DNA of 64,000 nt, from the NCBI GenBank assembly GCA_002841865.1, contig PHBD01000014.1:1-64000 (forward strand). The letters run 5' to 3'. The translations under genes were made by a program, and so were the position numbers. Below, piece by piece: positions 36,637-48,985 of the stretch; positions within the stretch are counted from its first letter, which is position 1; each line of letters opens with the position of its first letter. The DNA comes from Deltaproteobacteria bacterium HGW-Deltaproteobacteria-19. GTDB taxonomy: Bacteria; Desulfobacterota; Syntrophia; Syntrophales; PHBD01. The notes beneath the pieces were generated by a model. The model saw only the letters and a list, made by a program, of their open reading frames with translations, made no database searches and was not told the origin of the DNA.

Positions 36637-39600
36637 TTACACGGGACTGAGACGAACTGGCGCCACGACCACTTCTACAAAATGTTCGCGATGATCGTCC
36701 GTCAGGGGAATTGTCTGATCCCGCTGCACGGTCCCGTCAACGGTCACACGCCCTTCATCTTCACCGGTGTGCCTCTGAATGACGTTTATGTGGTAGGTGG
36801 TCTCCCGGTACCGATAATGTACGACGAAACCCTCCCAATCGGCGGGGAGACAGGGCTCGACATGCAGTTTGTCCACTACCAGTCTGAGCCCCAGGAGTGA
36901 TTCCACCATCAGCCGGTACATCCATCCGGCTGCTCCCGTGTACCACGTCCATCCGCCGCGACCTGTGAGGGGCGGGACCGCGTAGACGTCAGCCGCGACA
37001 ACGTATGGCTCCACTTTGTACGTTCCGATCCCGTCAGCGGATCCCCCATGATTCACAGGGTTGATCATGGCAAGGAGCTCCCACGCCCGTCTGCTGTCAC
37101 CCATGGCAGCAAAGGCCATGGCGGCCCAGATGGCCCCGTGGGTGTACTGCCCGCCGTTTTCCCGGACACCGGGAACGTACCCCTTGATATAACCGGGATT
37201 CAAATCCGACGTGTCGAAGGGCGGGTCAAGAAGCTGGATCAACGCGTGGTCCCTGCGCACGAGGTGCTTATCCACTGCGTCCATTGCCATTTGAGAGCGC
37301 GCGGCGCTCCCTGCCCCGGACAGGACAGACCAGCTCTGAGCAATGGAATCAATCCGGCATTCGGGATTACCCGCTGATCCGAGGGGCGTGCCGTCATCGA
37401 AGAAAGCCCGGAGGTACCACTCGCCATCCCATCCATGCTCCTCGATGTTCCGCCGCAGCTTCCCTGCTTCGCTCTCGCAACGCTCTGCAAATGACGAGTC
37501 TCCGCGCATGCGCGCAACGACCATAAACCGCTTGAGTACATCATAGAGGAAGAATGCGAGCCAGACACTTTCGCCTTTGCCGCCTTTGCCCAACATGTTC
37601 ATGCCGTCGTTCCAGTCACCGGAGCCGATGAGCGGCAGGCCATGGTCGCCAAACCTGAGGCCCATCACAATAGCCCGGACACAGTGATCGTAGAGACTGG
37701 TCTTTTCTTCAGACCTGCCCGGCAGATCGTAATAGGAGTCCTCCTCCGCATTGACCAGGCGTCCCTTGAGGAAGCCGACGGGTTCATCCAGCACGCCGGT
37801 ATCTCCGGTGGTTAAAACGTAGCGGCACGTCGCCAGAGGCAGCCAGAGAAAATCATCCGAGCAATGGGTGCGCACGCCCCGGCCCGAGGGCGGATGCCAC
37901 CAGTGCTGGACATCGCCTTCAGAGAACTGCCGTGACGCACTGAGGAGGAGGTGCTCCCGTACGAGGTTTGGCTCGGCATGGGTGAGGGCCATCCCGTCCT
38001 GCAGCTGGTCGCGGAAGCCAAAGGCGCCTCCTGACTGATAGTAACCGCTTCGCCCCCAAAGACGGCAGGCCAGGGTCTGGTACAAGAGCCAGCCGTTGGC
38101 AAGAACGTTGAGGGATGGGTCGGGTGTCTCCACCTGAACGACACCGAGGGTCCGGCTCCAGTACTGCCAGACTGCCTCAAGGGCGACGCGTGCAGCAGCC
38201 GATCCCCGGAAGCGCTGTGCCAGGTTCTCGGCATCATCGGTATCCTGGCCTGCACCTAACGTGAATACGATCTCCCGCTCTTCCCCGTCCGCCAGTTCAA
38301 AAGCCAACTGGATCGCACCGCAGGGATCCAGAGCGGCCCCCACCCGGCCGGAAAGCCTTGACCGTCCCATGGCAGCCGGATGAGCGAGTGTTCCGTTACG
38401 CCCCAGGAATTCCGTCCGGTCTCCGCTCATGGTCCGGGTTTCAGCGTCTACATTGAAAAATGCTACCCGGTTCCCAAATTCAGCATGGTAAGGGTTCCGC
38501 GCAAAGAGGGCGCCGCTTCGATGGTTGATCTCGGTAATGACGTGCATGGCTGATTTGGGCCTCAAATCTCCCAGTACCCACTCCGCATATCCGGTGGCGG
38601 AAAGTCGACGCGACCGGCCTGAGTGGTTACGCACCTTCAGTACCGTAAACTTGACCGGAGCGTCCAGGGCCACGTATACCCAAACCTCTGTGCTGATGCC
38701 CCGTTCCGTGTGCTCGAAGACGCTGTAGCCGAATCCGTGGCGGGTGACGTACGGTGAGGCTCCGCGGCTGGGCAGCGGCATGGGGGACCAGAAATGGCCG
38801 CGGTCTTCATCGCGAATGTAGAAGGCTTCCCCGCTCGCATCGCTGACCGGATCGTTGTACCAGGGGGTGAGGCGGAACTCGTGGGCGTTTTCTCTCCAGG
38901 TATATGCAAGACCGTTTTCCGAGACGACGGTTCCGAAATGCCGGTTCGCCAGCACATTCACCCATGGCGCCGGCGTTACCTGTCCGCGGGCGGTCGAGAT
39001 GATATACTCCCGGCCGTCAGGCGTGAACCCTCCCAGCCCGTTCCCGAACATCAGGTCCTCGCGAACCTTTGCCGCTATTGCCGGGGCCTCGCCTCGTGCG
39101 GTTCGAGGCGGCACGGGGGCCGGCAACATGCCTTCCGTAAGGCTCCCCTGCTTTAAATGGTCCACGAGCGTTCCCCTGCGATCATTTATAATGACGCGGG
39201 AAACCGCCTGGAACAGGAGGCGATCCTCCTTCGATATCTGGCTGGAAGGTCTCACGAAAATTCCACCCGGTCGATCGGTCGCGTTGACTTCCGTGCCGAC
39301 GGCGACGAGCCGCATGATCTGCTCGTGAAGGAGTTGCCGATAGCCCGCTTGATCTTCGTTCCAGATCACCAGGTCCACCGCCAGTCCTTTGAGACGCCAG
39401 TAGGCGTGGGCCTGAACAAGTTGTCGTACAAGGTTGATGTTGGCGGAATCTTCGATCTGCAGAAGCACGATGGGAAGATCGCCGGAAATGGAGTAGCCCC
39501 AGAGGCCGGATTGGCCGCGACGGTTTTTCTTGAGGACTTCGGGTCCGGCACGAAGCGACGAATTTGCGTACAGGACAGACGCGGCCAGACGTCCATAAAG

Positions 39601-42600
39601 CTGCGCATCGGCTTCTGTGGCATTGATCTGCCGCAACAGCACCTGGCTATGGGTCCACGCCAGATTGAAGACACGATCGGCGAGATGCCGGTCCTGGTAT
39701 TTCCCGACAAGGTCCAAGCAGGCATTTCGTGTTTCGGCGATCCCGGTGACGATAATGACGGTTGCCGATTCTTCCGGATCGAGGGTTATTGGATATCGGA
39801 TTGCGACAATCGGATCGAGCACGGAACCCTCGCTATCCGAGAGTCCTGCGGAACATCTCATCGCTTCCGGATCGGCAACGGTGTTTCCGCGACCGATAAA
39901 CCGCATGCGGTCCGTCTCATAAGAGACTTCCCCGGTCTCGGCCCCGTGCACTGCCATGAGATGGAACATCCATGGCGACTGTTCCTCCAGGGAGCGGGGC
40001 CGACGCGTGCAGAGGATGGCCGTCTGTTCGCGAATGATCTCGGTCTGAACAAAGAGATTGCTGAAGGCCGGGTGCAGCGCGTCCTGAGCGGACGATGCCA
40101 GGACGACTTCCGCATAGCTTGTCACTTCGATCGTTCTGCTTGTCCGCGCCTTGTTCGTGATGGTCATCCGGCGCAGCTCGATATCATCCTCCGGCGAAAC
40201 CGCAATCTCCGTATGGGTGTGGAAGTCCTGATCCAGACGACGAAACTCCGCCCGTCCTTCCGAGAATACGGCCTCGTACTGCCGCGAGGATTTGAGAACA
40301 GGCTGGAAGGTCGTTGACCAGAAAGCTCCGGTTGCGAGGTCTCGGATATAGCAGAAGGCGCCCCAGTTATCGCGGGTGCTGTCTTCGCGCCACCGCGTGA
40401 CCGCCAGGTCTTTCCAGCGGCTGTACCCACCGCCCGCGTTTGTGATCATCACGTGATATCTGCCGTTCGACAACAACTGCACTTCCGGTATCGATGTGTC
40501 GGGACTCTTGTAGACGCGGACCGGCATCTCTTCTGCGTCATGAGAGGTTGCCTGCACTTCGGCAAGTTCGGTCGTGTGCGAGTAGAACGCCGTGGCCTTG
40601 GGAACCCGCTCCTGAAGCAACAGCATGGCGGCCTGAAACGAGGGGTCCGACTCGAAGCGCCGCTGCATGGGACGGTTCTGGAGCAGGAAAGCCAGCGACA
40701 GGAGACTCATGCCCTGATGATGGGCCATGAAGGACCGAACCACCGCACTCGATTCTCCCCTTGGAAGATGCGTCGGAGTGTAATCAATCGCTTCGTAGAA
40801 ACCGTACTGCCCCTCTATGCCCTGTGCGGCGAGGGTCTCGAGATTGAGGCAGGCCTTTTCCGGCGCAACCATGAGTGCCAGCGCCGAGGCATAGGGAGCA
40901 ATGACCAGATCTCCGGCGAGACCGCGTTTGAGCCCCAGGCCGGGCACGCCAAAAGGGCCATACTGGTAATTGAGATGACCGTCGATCGTGTTGTGGCCGG
41001 ATTCCGAAACACCCCAGGGTACCCCCCGCGTTTTCCCATACTCGATTTGCCTTGCTACAGCCGCCTTGCAGGTCTCGTCGAGGAGTGTCTCTTCATAGGT
41101 CGGCATGACGAGGAGGGGCATGAGATATTCGAACATGGAACCGTTCCAGGAAAGGAGAATCGGCTCTCCCGCGGCAGTTGTCAGGAGCCGTCCCAAGGCA
41201 AACCAGCTTTCCTGTGGCAATTTTCCCTGGGCAATGGCGACAAAACAGGAGAGTCTCGCTTCCGATGCCAGTAAATCATAGTAACTCTCGTCCCGCCGGT
41301 TTTCACTGATGTTGTAACCGATGGCCAGAAGATGGCGAGTCTCGTCATAGAGGAAGTCATAATCAATGAGGGCAAGTGCACCGCATTGCGATGCCAGGTC
41401 TTCGATGACGGCGATTCTCGCTCCGGCCCGGGTGCCGGCCTCCTCGATGGCTATCGAAAGCTTATCAAGCTGCTCCCGCTCATCCGGCACCTTGGCGTGC
41501 AGGTCTGCCACTTCCGGCAGCAACGTCTTGTCAAAATCGGCCAGTCTGCGCAGTGTCGGAATATCGCCGAGGCCAGGGATGTCGCCGAGCACCCGGGAAG
41601 AAAGCGAAAGGGCGGTCCATGGCGCGAGAAAAGTCAATTCATCGAGGGCCGCCCGGCATTGGCCGGCAAAGGCCCTCATCCACCATGCAGCCTGGCTCTC
41701 AGGATTGGCGTCAAATTCATGTGCCACGTCCAGGGCAGACGCGGTGACGTCAGAGAGCCTCTCCCATGCTGCCTGGCACGTATCCGGCGGGGAGATGCAC
41801 GAAGATGCCAAATCGTCCCTTATCTGAACAAGCCGGGCCGGAATGGGGTCCCCGGCGACGTCCATGAGAACGTTCAGCGTATCGAGGAGCCCGTCGAATA
41901 CCTTTGCCCCCATGATCTTCTCATCGGGGATCTCCGCGATCCCGGCCCGCAGTGTCAACAGATGGGCGGCGAGATTTCCGCTGTCCACCGTTGAAATATA
42001 CATGGGAAGCAGCGGCTTCAGAGACTCCGTGTCATACCAGTTGTAGAAGTGCCCTTTGTGGCGCTCCATGGATTCCATCGTGCGGAGCGCATCAGCCGTG
42101 CGCTTGATGAGCTCCCCTCCGGAAAGATAGCCGAAATCCCAGGCGGATACGTTGGCAAGGAGGGCCAGCCCCATGTTGGTCGGTGACGTGCGATGGGCAA
42201 TCTTGGCCAGCGGCTGTTCCTGGTAGTTGTCGGGTGGAAGCCAATGATCTGCCGGGCCGACGAACGTTTCAAAGAAATGCCACGTCTTTCTGGAGATCTT
42301 TCTCAAAAAGAGGATCTGGTCGGCGGTGAGTTCTGCTTCCCGGCGCTTGAGCGGCTCACTCATCAGCCACACAACCCCGGGAGCCACAAACCAGAGGCAA
42401 AGCACGGGCAAGGCGAAAACCAGGACGTCCGGCCTTGCAATGGCGAGATGGATCGTCACGGCAACGGCAATGGCCGGGCAGATCCACATCGTCCGGAAAG
42501 AGGCAGCAAGGCTTTTCCGGCTCTTGCGATCGGAGTCGCCCGAAGGATTCCATTCCAGAAGCCGCTTTTTCGCAACCAGCAGGCGCCAGAGGGTGCGCAC

Positions 42601-45363
42601 AACAGCATCCATACTGAACAAAGCTTCATAGGGCAGACAAAGAAGCGTAAATGCCGCCTGGCCCAGGCTCCTGGCACTTCCATGCAATGCGGCGATCATG
42701 TGCTGACCGGGAAGGACATCACCCGGCTTCTGAAGGAGATCCGCCAGGGTGCTGATCAGGGAAGGGACCACGATGATGCCCAGCACCGACAAGGTCCACA
42801 GCCAGGGCAGAGGCAAGACGGTCCAGCCGGCAAGAAGCAGGAGCGTCAGCGCCAGAGGCGAAAGGCTTCGCCGGAGGTTGTCGAAAATCTTCCATCGGGA
42901 GAGCAGGGAGAGGGGATTCTTCTGAAAACGTGCATTCGGGCCGGGAACACCCGGCAGGAGCCAGCGGAGGAGCTGCCAGTCCCCGCGAATCCAGCGGTGC
43001 CTGCGACTCACATCGGCGTCGTAGCGAGAGGGGTATTCCTCATAAAGCTGCACATCGCTCAGAAGACCTGCCCGTGCATGGCACCCTTCGATCAGGTCGT
43101 GGCTCAAAATCCGGTTTTCGGGAAAACGTCCCCGGAGAGCCTGTTCGAACGCATCCACCTCATAGATGCCCTTGCCGATGAAGGATCCTTCTCCGAAGAG
43201 GTCCTGGTACACATCGGAGACGACGCGGGTATAGGGATCGATGCCTGCATCACTTCCCCACATGCGGGCATACCGGGAACGGTTCGCCCCGGGCAGGCTC
43301 ACGGCCACCCGTGGCTGAAGGATGCCGTATCCGGCACAGATACGCTGCCTGTCTTCATCGTATTGCGGACGATTCAGTGGGTGTGCCATGGCCCCCACGA
43401 GCTGCCGCGCCGCGTCACGGGGGAGTTGCGTATCCGTGTCGAGGGTGATGATATATTTAACCTTTTCCAGTCCTTCCGTATCGCCGACGATGAGCGAAAA
43501 GCACTCTCTCGAGCCGCCACGGAGGAAGGAATTCAGTTCCGCAAGCTTCCCGCGTTTGCGTTCGTAACCCATCCAGATATGGTCCTGGGGATTGAAGCGG
43601 CGTGGACGATGGAAAAGAAGAAACATGTCTTTTTTTGAAGTTCCGTATTTCTTGTTCAGATCTTCGATTCCCTGCCGGGCCAGCAACAGGAGCGGCCCGT
43701 CATCCGGCAATGATTCATGGCTTGCATCCCGAAAATCGGTGAGCAGCACAAAACGCAGGTTTTCGTCGGTATTTGCCAGGAACCTGACCTCCAGCGCTTC
43801 CATCAGATGATCGATGCTTCCCGCACTCGTAATCATGGTTGGAACCACGACCAGGGCAGACGATTCCGGAGGAATTCCTTCGGAAAAATCCATTCGGGGA
43901 AGCGGATGGGGCGCCACAAGGAGCGTCGTCAGCCAGTTGACCAGGGCAATCGCCAACTGGCTGACACCGAGCAGGGAGACGATCGCCGTCAGCCAAACCC
44001 ACGGCCCGCGCAATCCGCCGGAGTGGGCCTCAGCAAGCAGACATCCGGTGAAGATTGCCGTGAGCACACAGATCGTGCCCAGGTAGAAGGATAAGGGAAA
44101 TCGGTGGATGACCCTTCGGATCGCGTCAGCGCAGGACAGACGCACCCCGGCACGTCTTTCGAGCAGAGCCAATCCCTTGTCCATCAAGTAGAAGCCGACG
44201 TGATTCTCACGATCGCCGTCGTCGGACTTCCCCTCGTCCTTTCCGGCGAGGTCGATCACGGCGCGCGCCACCTCGATTTCGGACAGCAGGCTGCTCTTCG
44301 CTATCTTCTCCACGATGTGACGGTATTGATCACGAGTGGCGAAATCCATCCTCCCATACACACCGGCAGGATCTTCGAAGAGGGTCTGCTCGACCGCACT
44401 CATGGTTTCGACGAATTTGCGCCAATCCATGGCGCCCAGAAAGCGGAGGCTGCCGATGCTGTTGCTGATGGAAAGCTGATCTGCCGCCTGCTGCTGGTTC
44501 TCCGACTGCACCAACTGTTCAATCGTCAGACTTGACTCGGAGAGTTGCTGCTCAATCCAGGTAAGGGGCAATGCGAGAGCGAGCCCCTGACCCTGCAGAC
44601 GGCGTGCAAACTCTGCCACGAAGGAACTGACCATGGGAGGCTTTGAGTGCGCCATGTCGGCAATGACCAGGATCAGGTTCTTCGGGCTTCTCAGGGCGGT
44701 TTCGGTGATCCGGTCGGCCCAGTAATCGGCACGGTTCTGATCATTCGTGTCGGCAGCAATCCGCGTTGCCACGCGCCGTAGATTCTCAATCAGCGCCAGG
44801 CGGATCATGATGGGAATGGCCCATAATTCGCCCAGTTGCAGCACGGTGACGGTCTGATAGGCAGCCACGAAACTCCTGAGGCTCTCAGGATCCACCCGGC
44901 CATCGCCATGAGAGATCGTCTCCAGGGCAATGTCATATACTCGGGGAAGATTTCTTGACGGACCCTTTTGCAAGCGGGGCAGTCCCTTGCTGTACCCCTT
45001 TGGCAGGTGTCTCTTGGCAATGCGAATCTGTTCTTCGATAAGGTAGAAATTGTCGAGGAGCCATTCTCCTGCCGGAGTAATCCTCCGGTTTCCTTTTACG
45101 GCCTTTGTGAGCAGGTTTCGAACTTCATGGAGGATGCCTTCATTCTCATCGAGACGCGCCAGCAATTGCTCGGGGGCATGGCCTGTGCCCAGCGCGTGTG
45201 CTGCGGCAAGGGTCTTGCCGTGTTGCTCCATCTGAGCGGTGCTGAATAACTCCGATCTGAGGGGCGGCTCATCCCCGACGCGCATATGCGGCGGACCTAT
45301 TGCGTGGAGCCGCCTCCATAATGGGCGCAGACTTCCGATCATGGTCGTGCTGAGGGACGCCAA
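36637..45363 (-). CDS. ndvB: Cyclic beta-1,2-glucan synthase (NdvB/ChvB-like; GT84 + glycoamylase-like + GH94)
   Basis: 2908-aa [74 protein letters not shown]. Confidence 0.93.
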   Translation of the reverse strand: MASLSTTMIGSLRPLWRRLHAIGPPHMRVGDEPPLRSELFSTAQMEQHGKTLAAAHALGTGHAPEQLLARLDENEGILHEVRNLLTKAVKGNRRITPAGEWLLDNFYLIEEQIRIAKRHLPKGYSKGLPRLQKGPSRNLPRVYDIALETISHGDGRVDPESLRSFVAAYQTVTVLQLGELWAIPIMIRLALIENLRRVATRIAADTNDQNRADYWADRITETALRSPKNLILVIADMAHSKPPMVSSFVAEFARRLQGQGLALALPLTWIEQQLSESSLTIEQLVQSENQQQAADQLSISNSIGSLRFLGAMDWRKFVETMSAVEQTLFEDPAGVYGRMDFATRDQYRHIVEKIAKSSLLSEIEVARAVIDLAGKDEGKSDDGDRENHVGFYLMDKGLALLERRAGVRLSCADAIRRVIHRFPLSFYLGTICVLTAIFTGCLLAEAHSGGLRGPWVWLTAIVSLLGVSQLAIALVNWLTTLLVAPHPLPRMDFSEGIPPESSALVVVPTMITSAGSIDHLMEALEVRFLANTDENLRFVLLTDFRDASHESLPDDGPLLLLARQGIEDLNKKYGTSKKDMFLLFHRPRRFNPQDHIWMGYERKRGKLAELNSFLRGGSRECFSLIVGDTEGLEKVKYIITLDTDTQLPRDAARQLVGAMAHPLNRPQYDEDRQRICAGYGILQPRVAVSLPGANRSRYARMWGSDAGIDPYTRVVSDVYQDLFGEGSFIGKGIYEVDAFEQALRGRFPENRILSHDLIEGCHARAGLLSDVQLYEEYPSRYDADVSRRHRWIRGDWQLLRWLLPGVPGPNARFQKNPLSLLSRWKIFDNLRRSLSPLALTLLLLAGWTVLPLPWLWTLSVLGIIVVPSLISTLADLLQKPGDVLPGQHMIAALHGSARSLGQAAFTLLCLPYEALFSMDAVVRTLWRLLVAKKRLLEWNPSGDSDRKSRKSLAASFRTMWICPAIAVAVTIHLAIARPDVLVFALPVLCLWFVAPGVVWLMSEPLKRREAELTADQILFLRKISRKTWHFFETFVGPADHWLPPDNYQEQPLAKIAHRTSPTNMGLALLANVSAWDFGYLSGGELIKRTADALRTMESMERHKGHFYNWYDTESLKPLLPMYISTVDSGNLAAHLLTLRAGIAEIPDEKIMGAKVFDGLLDTLNVLMDVAGDPIPARLVQIRDDLASSCISPPDTCQAAWERLSDVTASALDVAHEFDANPESQAAWWMRAFAGQCRAALDELTFLAPWTALSLSSRVLGDIPGLGDIPTLRRLADFDKTLLPEVADLHAKVPDEREQLDKLSIAIEEAGTRAGARIAVIEDLASQCGALALIDYDFLYDETRHLLAIGYNISENRRDESYYDLLASEARLSCFVAIAQGKLPQESWFALGRLLTTAAGEPILLSWNGSMFEYLMPLLVMPTYEETLLDETCKAAVARQIEYGKTRGVPWGVSESGHNTIDGHLNYQYGPFGVPGLGLKRGLAGDLVIAPYASALALMVAPEKACLNLETLAAQGIEGQYGFYEAIDYTPTHLPRGESSAVVRSFMAHHQGMSLLSLAFLLQNRPMQRRFESDPSFQAAMLLLQERVPKATAFYSHTTELAEVQATSHDAEEMPVRVYKSPDTSIPEVQLLSNGRYHVMITNAGGGYSRWKDLAVTRWREDSTRDNWGAFCYIRDLATGAFWSTTFQPVLKSSRQYEAVFSEGRAEFRRLDQDFHTHTEIAVSPEDDIELRRMTITNKARTSRTIEVTSYAEVVLASSAQDALHPAFSNLFVQTEIIREQTAILCTRRPRSLEEQSPWMFHLMAVHGAETGEVSYETDRMRFIGRGNTVADPEAMRCSAGLSDSEGSVLDPIVAIRYPITLDPEESATVIIVTGIAETRNACLDLVGKYQDRHLADRVFNLAWTHSQVLLRQINATEADAQLYGRLAASVLYANSSLRAGPEVLKKNRRGQSGLWGYSISGDLPIVLLQIEDSANINLVRQLVQAHAYWRLKGLAVDLVIWNEDQAGYRQLLHEQIMRLVAVGTEVNATDRPGGIFVRPSSQISKEDRLLFQAVSRVIINDRRGTLVDHLKQGSLTEGMLPAPVPPRTARGEAPAIAAKVREDLMFGNGLGGFTPDGREYIISTARGQVTPAPWVNVLANRHFGTVVSENGLAYTWRENAHEFRLTPWYNDPVSDASGEAFYIRDEDRGHFWSPMPLPSRGASPYVTRHGFGYSVFEHTERGISTEVWVYVALDAPVKFTVLKVRNHSGRSRRLSATGYAEWVLGDLRPKSAMHVITEINHRSGALFARNPYHAEFGNRVAFFNVDAETRTMSGDRTEFLGRNGTLAHPAAMGRSRLSGRVGAALDPCGAIQLAFELADGEEREIVFTLGAGQDTDDAENLAQRFRGSAAARVALEAVWQYWSRTLGVVQVETPDPSLNVLANGWLLYQTLACRLWGRSGYYQSGGAFGFRDQLQDGMALTHAEPNLVREHLLLSASRQFSEGDVQHWWHPPSGRGVRTHCSDDFLWLPLATCRYVLTTGDTGVLDEPVGFLKGRLVNAEEDSYYDLPGRSEEKTSLYDHCVRAIVMGLRFGDHGLPLIGSGDWNDGMNMLGKGGKGESVWLAFFLYDVLKRFMVVARMRGDSSFAERCESEAGKLRRNIEEHGWDGEWYLRAFFDDGTPLGSAGNPECRIDSIAQSWSVLSGAGSAARSQMAMDAVDKHLVRRDHALIQLLDPPFDTSDLNPGYIKGYVPGVRENGGQYTHGAIWAAMAFAAMGDSRRAWELLAMINPVNHGGSADGIGTYKVEPYVVAADVYAVPPLTGRGGWTWYTGAAGWMYRLMVESLLGLRLVVDKLHVEPCLPADWEGFVVHYRYRETTYHINVIQRHTGEDEGRVTVDGTVQRDQTIPLTDDHREHFVEVVVAPVRLSPV

Positions 45364-45692
45364 GTTGAATATCTCCTCATTGTAGGTTGCGTTTAGATCA
45401 ACCAGATTGCGAATATGGCAGCGTCTTGGGCTCCCGCTCCTCGTTGATCACGGGTGTGCTGGTGTAAAGTGGGTACATGTCACTTTTTATCTACATACAG
45501 TCTATCCGCTTGATGGGTGACTTACCAGTTTTATTATTAGGTGACAGTGTTTCTCGTGAACAGATGTAAACGCGACAACATGAGTAGTTATACTGAGTCG
45601 CCTAAAAACAACGAACAAAAAGTCTTAAAAATAATGTTTCTTCTAATAATGATCACCGATACCGCACCCCATATATTGTAGTCGATCTTCTC

Positions 45693-45721
45693 TTGACACA
45701 TAAGATTCTTCTTCATATGCT
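45693..45721 (+). promoter_or_regulatory. Candidate sigma-70 promoter TTGACA-N17-TATGCT
   Basis: TTGACA 45693-45698, TATGCT 45716-45721; a second TATAAT lies at 45766-45771. Confidence 0.4.
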
Positions 45722-45807
45722 TCCGCTGTGAAAAAACGATGCCTTATCTAATTCGTTGACGAGTTTATAATCCTACACCCCTGGAGGGTGCTATGGACTG
45801 AAGATCA

Positions 45808-45845
45808 AAATCCCGATTCTCAAAAAGAGAGGGATTTATTATTTT
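45808..45845 (+). terminator. Hairpin followed by AT-rich tract
   Basis: AAATCCC-gat-TCTC-AAAAA-GAGA-GGGATTT then attatttt. Confidence 0.4.
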
Positions 45846-45895
45846 GAAATACGATGGATAAGCGAATATCCCAAAAGAGGCATGGGGGTGAACTC

Positions 45896-46417
45896 ATGAA
45901 AAAGAACCGTTCGCACGAAAAGCGGGGGGAATCCGGCCCTGTGATACCTCTGTCGGAAAGCAAGATACTATCGCACCTTTCCGGTATCAAGGTTGTGAAG
46001 AAAGGGGAAATACCTGCCGACATTCAGGCAAACACCGAAATTTATGATTTGTTAATTCTACCCACTTTTACATTATGTGCATGCTATCTGGGATATGCGA
46101 ATTATAAAATACTGGGGCAAGAAAAAGTTGATATTCCCGTCGGCTTGATCTGGGACCTGTTTAACTTCACGTCCGGTATGACCACCGGCGGGCAAATCAT
46201 GGATCGGCATCTGATGATCATCGAGAAGTCTTTTGAATTGCTTGGCTTCCATGCAGATCTTTCAGTCAAGGATAAAAATATTGTTGTCATTGATGGAATC
46301 ACAAAGATTACGGACAGAGAGAGCGGTAAGACGAAATACGTTGGGTTCAACGAAAAAGGCATAAATCCGGATATTTTCCTGCATATGTTGATGCGCGCTT
46401 TACTCAGGGGCACTTGA
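45896..46417 (+). CDS. Protein of unknown function
   Basis: ORF from 45854 (ATG) or 45896 (ATG); no recognised domain. Confidence 0.6.
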   Translation: MKKNRSHEKRGESGPVIPLSESKILSHLSGIKVVKKGEIPADIQANTEIYDLLILPTFTLCACYLGYANYKILGQEKVDIPVGLIWDLFNFTSGMTTGGQIMDRHLMIIEKSFELLGFHADLSVKDKNIVVIDGITKITDRESGKTKYVGFNEKGINPDIFLHMLMRALLRGT

Positions 46418-46678
46418 ATGCATCCTCTTGAAAGTGCCGTAATATTCGTTGAAATGGACCAGTTTGCTGCCTACGAAACGGCACACCGGGCCATTGCTGT
46501 CTGCAGTGATGATCATTTCCGCCGAGCCGGCCGGCCGGTTCAAAAGAAAGCTCAAACTCACATTTACAGATGAAAGTGATATAAAGATCGGCATCGACAA
46601 CAACCACCCAAGTCGGTCCAGACGGCAAAGCACATAGAAAAAGCAGAACCTGCAACTCGTTGGAGGAAACGCCGGGCC

Positions 46679-47098
46679 ATGAAATCCTACCGTGAAGAGC
46701 TCTGGTTCAATGTCCCCGCCCGCCGGGGCTTCGTTAACATCACCCCCACCGTGGAGGAATGCCTGAGGAAAAGCGGGGTCAAGGAAGGCCTGGTCCTGGT
46801 CAACGCCATGCACATCACCGCATCGGTCTTCATCAACGACGACGAGCCGGGCCTGCACCAGGACTATGAGGAATGGCTGGAGAAGCTTGCCCCCCACGAG
46901 CCCGTCTCCCGCTACCGCCACAACCGCACAGGAGAGGACAACGGGGACGCCCACCTGAAACGGCAGGTCATGGGCCGGGAGGTGGTCGTGGCCGTCACCG
47001 CCGGGCAGCTGGACTTCGGTCCCTGGGAGCAGATCTTCTACGGCGAGTTCGACGGCAGGAGAAAGAAGAGGGTGCTCGTCAAGATCATCGGCGAGTGA
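46679..47098 (+). CDS. YjbQ family protein
   Basis: [55 protein letters not shown]…[25 protein letters not shown]. Confidence 0.9.
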   Translation: MKSYREELWFNVPARRGFVNITPTVEECLRKSGVKEGLVLVNAMHITASVFINDDEPGLHQDYEEWLEKLAPHEPVSRYRHNRTGEDNGDAHLKRQVMGREVVVAVTAGQLDFGPWEQIFYGEFDGRRKKRVLVKIIGE

Positions 47099-47135
47099 GG
47101 CAGGACAGGAAATCAATCCATTTCAGGAGGAAACC

Positions 47136-47693
47136 ATGTTCATGTTCATCGTGTTCGTCGGGGCGGTCGTTATCGTCGTCGTTGGCATTGGCATCTACAA
47201 CGCCCTGGTCCGGGGCCGGAACACCGTGGAGTCAACCTGGGCGGACGTCGACGTTATCCTGAAGAAACGCTACGACCTGGTGCCGAACCTGGCTGAAGCG
47301 GTCCGCGCCTATGCGGCCCATGAAAAGGCCCTCTTCGACAAGCTGTCGGAGGCCCGGTTCGCCGCTGCGGGCGCCCCGTCCCCGGCGGAGAAGACAAAGG
47401 CCGAGAATGCGCTGACGGAGGCCGTCCGCGGCCTTTTCGCCGTTGCCGAGGCCTACCCGGACCTGAAGGCCAGCGAGGAGTTCATGAAGCTGCAGCAGCA
47501 GCTCCGGGAACTGGAGGACAGCATCGAAGAGGCGCGGAGGACCTACAACGCCGTCGTCCGGGAGTTCAACATCCGGATCGAGTCCTTCCCATCCAACGTC
47601 ATCGCCACCTGGTTCGAATTCAAGAAGGCGGATTTCTTCGAGCTAGAGGCCCCCGAGGCCGAGAAAAAACCGGTCAAAGTCAGCTTTTCATGA
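47136..47693 (+). CDS. LemA family protein
   Basis: GIYNALVRGRNTVESTWADVDVILKKRYDLVPNLAEAVRAYAAHEK…YNAVVREFNIRIESFPSNVIA. Confidence 0.92.
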   Translation: MFMFIVFVGAVVIVVVGIGIYNALVRGRNTVESTWADVDVILKKRYDLVPNLAEAVRAYAAHEKALFDKLSEARFAAAGAPSPAEKTKAENALTEAVRGLFAVAEAYPDLKASEEFMKLQQQLRELEDSIEEARRTYNAVVREFNIRIESFPSNVIATWFEFKKADFFELEAPEAEKKPVKVSFS

Positions 47694-48985
47694 ATCCGGC
47701 CGGCCGCCGTCCAGGATGGATCATCCACTGGGCCTGGCTCATCCTCGGCGCCGGCTTCCTGGATCTTTTCGTCAACTATTCGGTCCGCCTCGGATATGGC
47801 GTGGTCCTGCCCGAGATGATCCGGGACCTGGGCCTCAGCCGCACCGCAGGCGGGACCATTTATAACGCCTACCTGTTCACGTATATCGCCCTGACCCCGC
47901 TGACCGGATGGCTCACCGACCGGATCGGCGCCCGGCGGGTGATTCCGGCCTGCCTCGCCGTGCTGGGCCTCGGCGTCCTCCTGATGGCGAGGGTGTCGAG
48001 CCTGGAGGGTGCCTGCCTGGCCTATGCCCTCGTAGGTGTGGGGGCCACGGGGATCTGGACCCCCGTCCTGGCCGTCGTCCAGCGCTGGTTCGCCCCGCGG
48101 CGGCGCGGCCTTGCCCTCGGCATCCTCTCGACGGGCTACGGTCTCGGATTCGCGGCGGTCGGTGCCTTCTTCCCCCTCGTGGCGATGCAGTATGGCTGGC
48201 GCCACACCTGGACCATCCTAGGCGCGGCCGCCCTGATCCTCGTGGTGGTCAACGGCGTGCTCCTTCGAAACGACCCCGCATCCTGCGGCACAACCGCCTG
48301 GGGAGGGGAGGGGGACGGAGACGCCCCGGTCCGCAGCGGGACGGCATTGCCGGCAGGCGGGCTGCGGGAGGAGATCCTCCGGAATCCGACGTTCTGGTGG
48401 ATCGGCCTTTCCTACTTCTGCATCTCCTATTCCCTCTACGGAATCACCACGTTCATGGTAGACTATGCCCGGGACCAGGTAGGGCTATCCCTCGGGGCGG
48501 CGAGTTTCCTGGCGACGATCCACGGTTCTTTCCAGGTCCTGGGCGCCCTGACAATTCTCCCCTTATCGGACCGCCTGGGCCGGAAGCGGACCATCCTGTT
48601 CTCGAACGGCTGCATCGCGCTGGCCGTCCTAGGCATCGTCGCGGCCGGTTCCAGCCAGGCGGCCCTTTCCGCCCTGGTTGCGGTTTTTGCGATTTTCTAC
48701 GGCGTCACCTTTGCCATCTACGGCGCCTGCGCCGGGGACTACTTCCCCTCGCGGATGATGGGGACCGTCATCGGGGCGTGGACGCCCCTGTACGGCGCCG
48801 GGGCCATCCTGTCTCACTGGGTTGGGGGAATCCTGCGGGACAGGCTGGGAACCTATGACATTGCATTTATGCTGGACGCGGGGATGGCTGTCGTCGCGGT
48901 GGTACTCTTCCTATTCGTCGGGAAGAGGCCGAAGCGATCCTCGGAGGCGCCGAACCACCCGGATAGGGAAGAAGCAAAGCCATGA
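47690..48985 (+). CDS. MFS transporter
   Basis: 12-TM pattern; GWLTDRIGARRVIPACLAVLGLG, LSDRLGRKRTILF. Confidence 0.9.
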   Translation: MNPAGRRPGWIIHWAWLILGAGFLDLFVNYSVRLGYGVVLPEMIRDLGLSRTAGGTIYNAYLFTYIALTPLTGWLTDRIGARRVIPACLAVLGLGVLLMARVSSLEGACLAYALVGVGATGIWTPVLAVVQRWFAPRRRGLALGILSTGYGLGFAAVGAFFPLVAMQYGWRHTWTILGAAALILVVVNGVLLRNDPASCGTTAWGGEGDGDAPVRSGTALPAGGLREEILRNPTFWWIGLSYFCISYSLYGITTFMVDYARDQVGLSLGAASFLATIHGSFQVLGALTILPLSDRLGRKRTILFSNGCIALAVLGIVAAGSSQAALSALVAVFAIFYGVTFAIYGACAGDYFPSRMMGTVIGAWTPLYGAGAILSHWVGGILRDRLGTYDIAFMLDAGMAVVAVVLFLFVGKRPKRSSEAPNHPDREEAKP

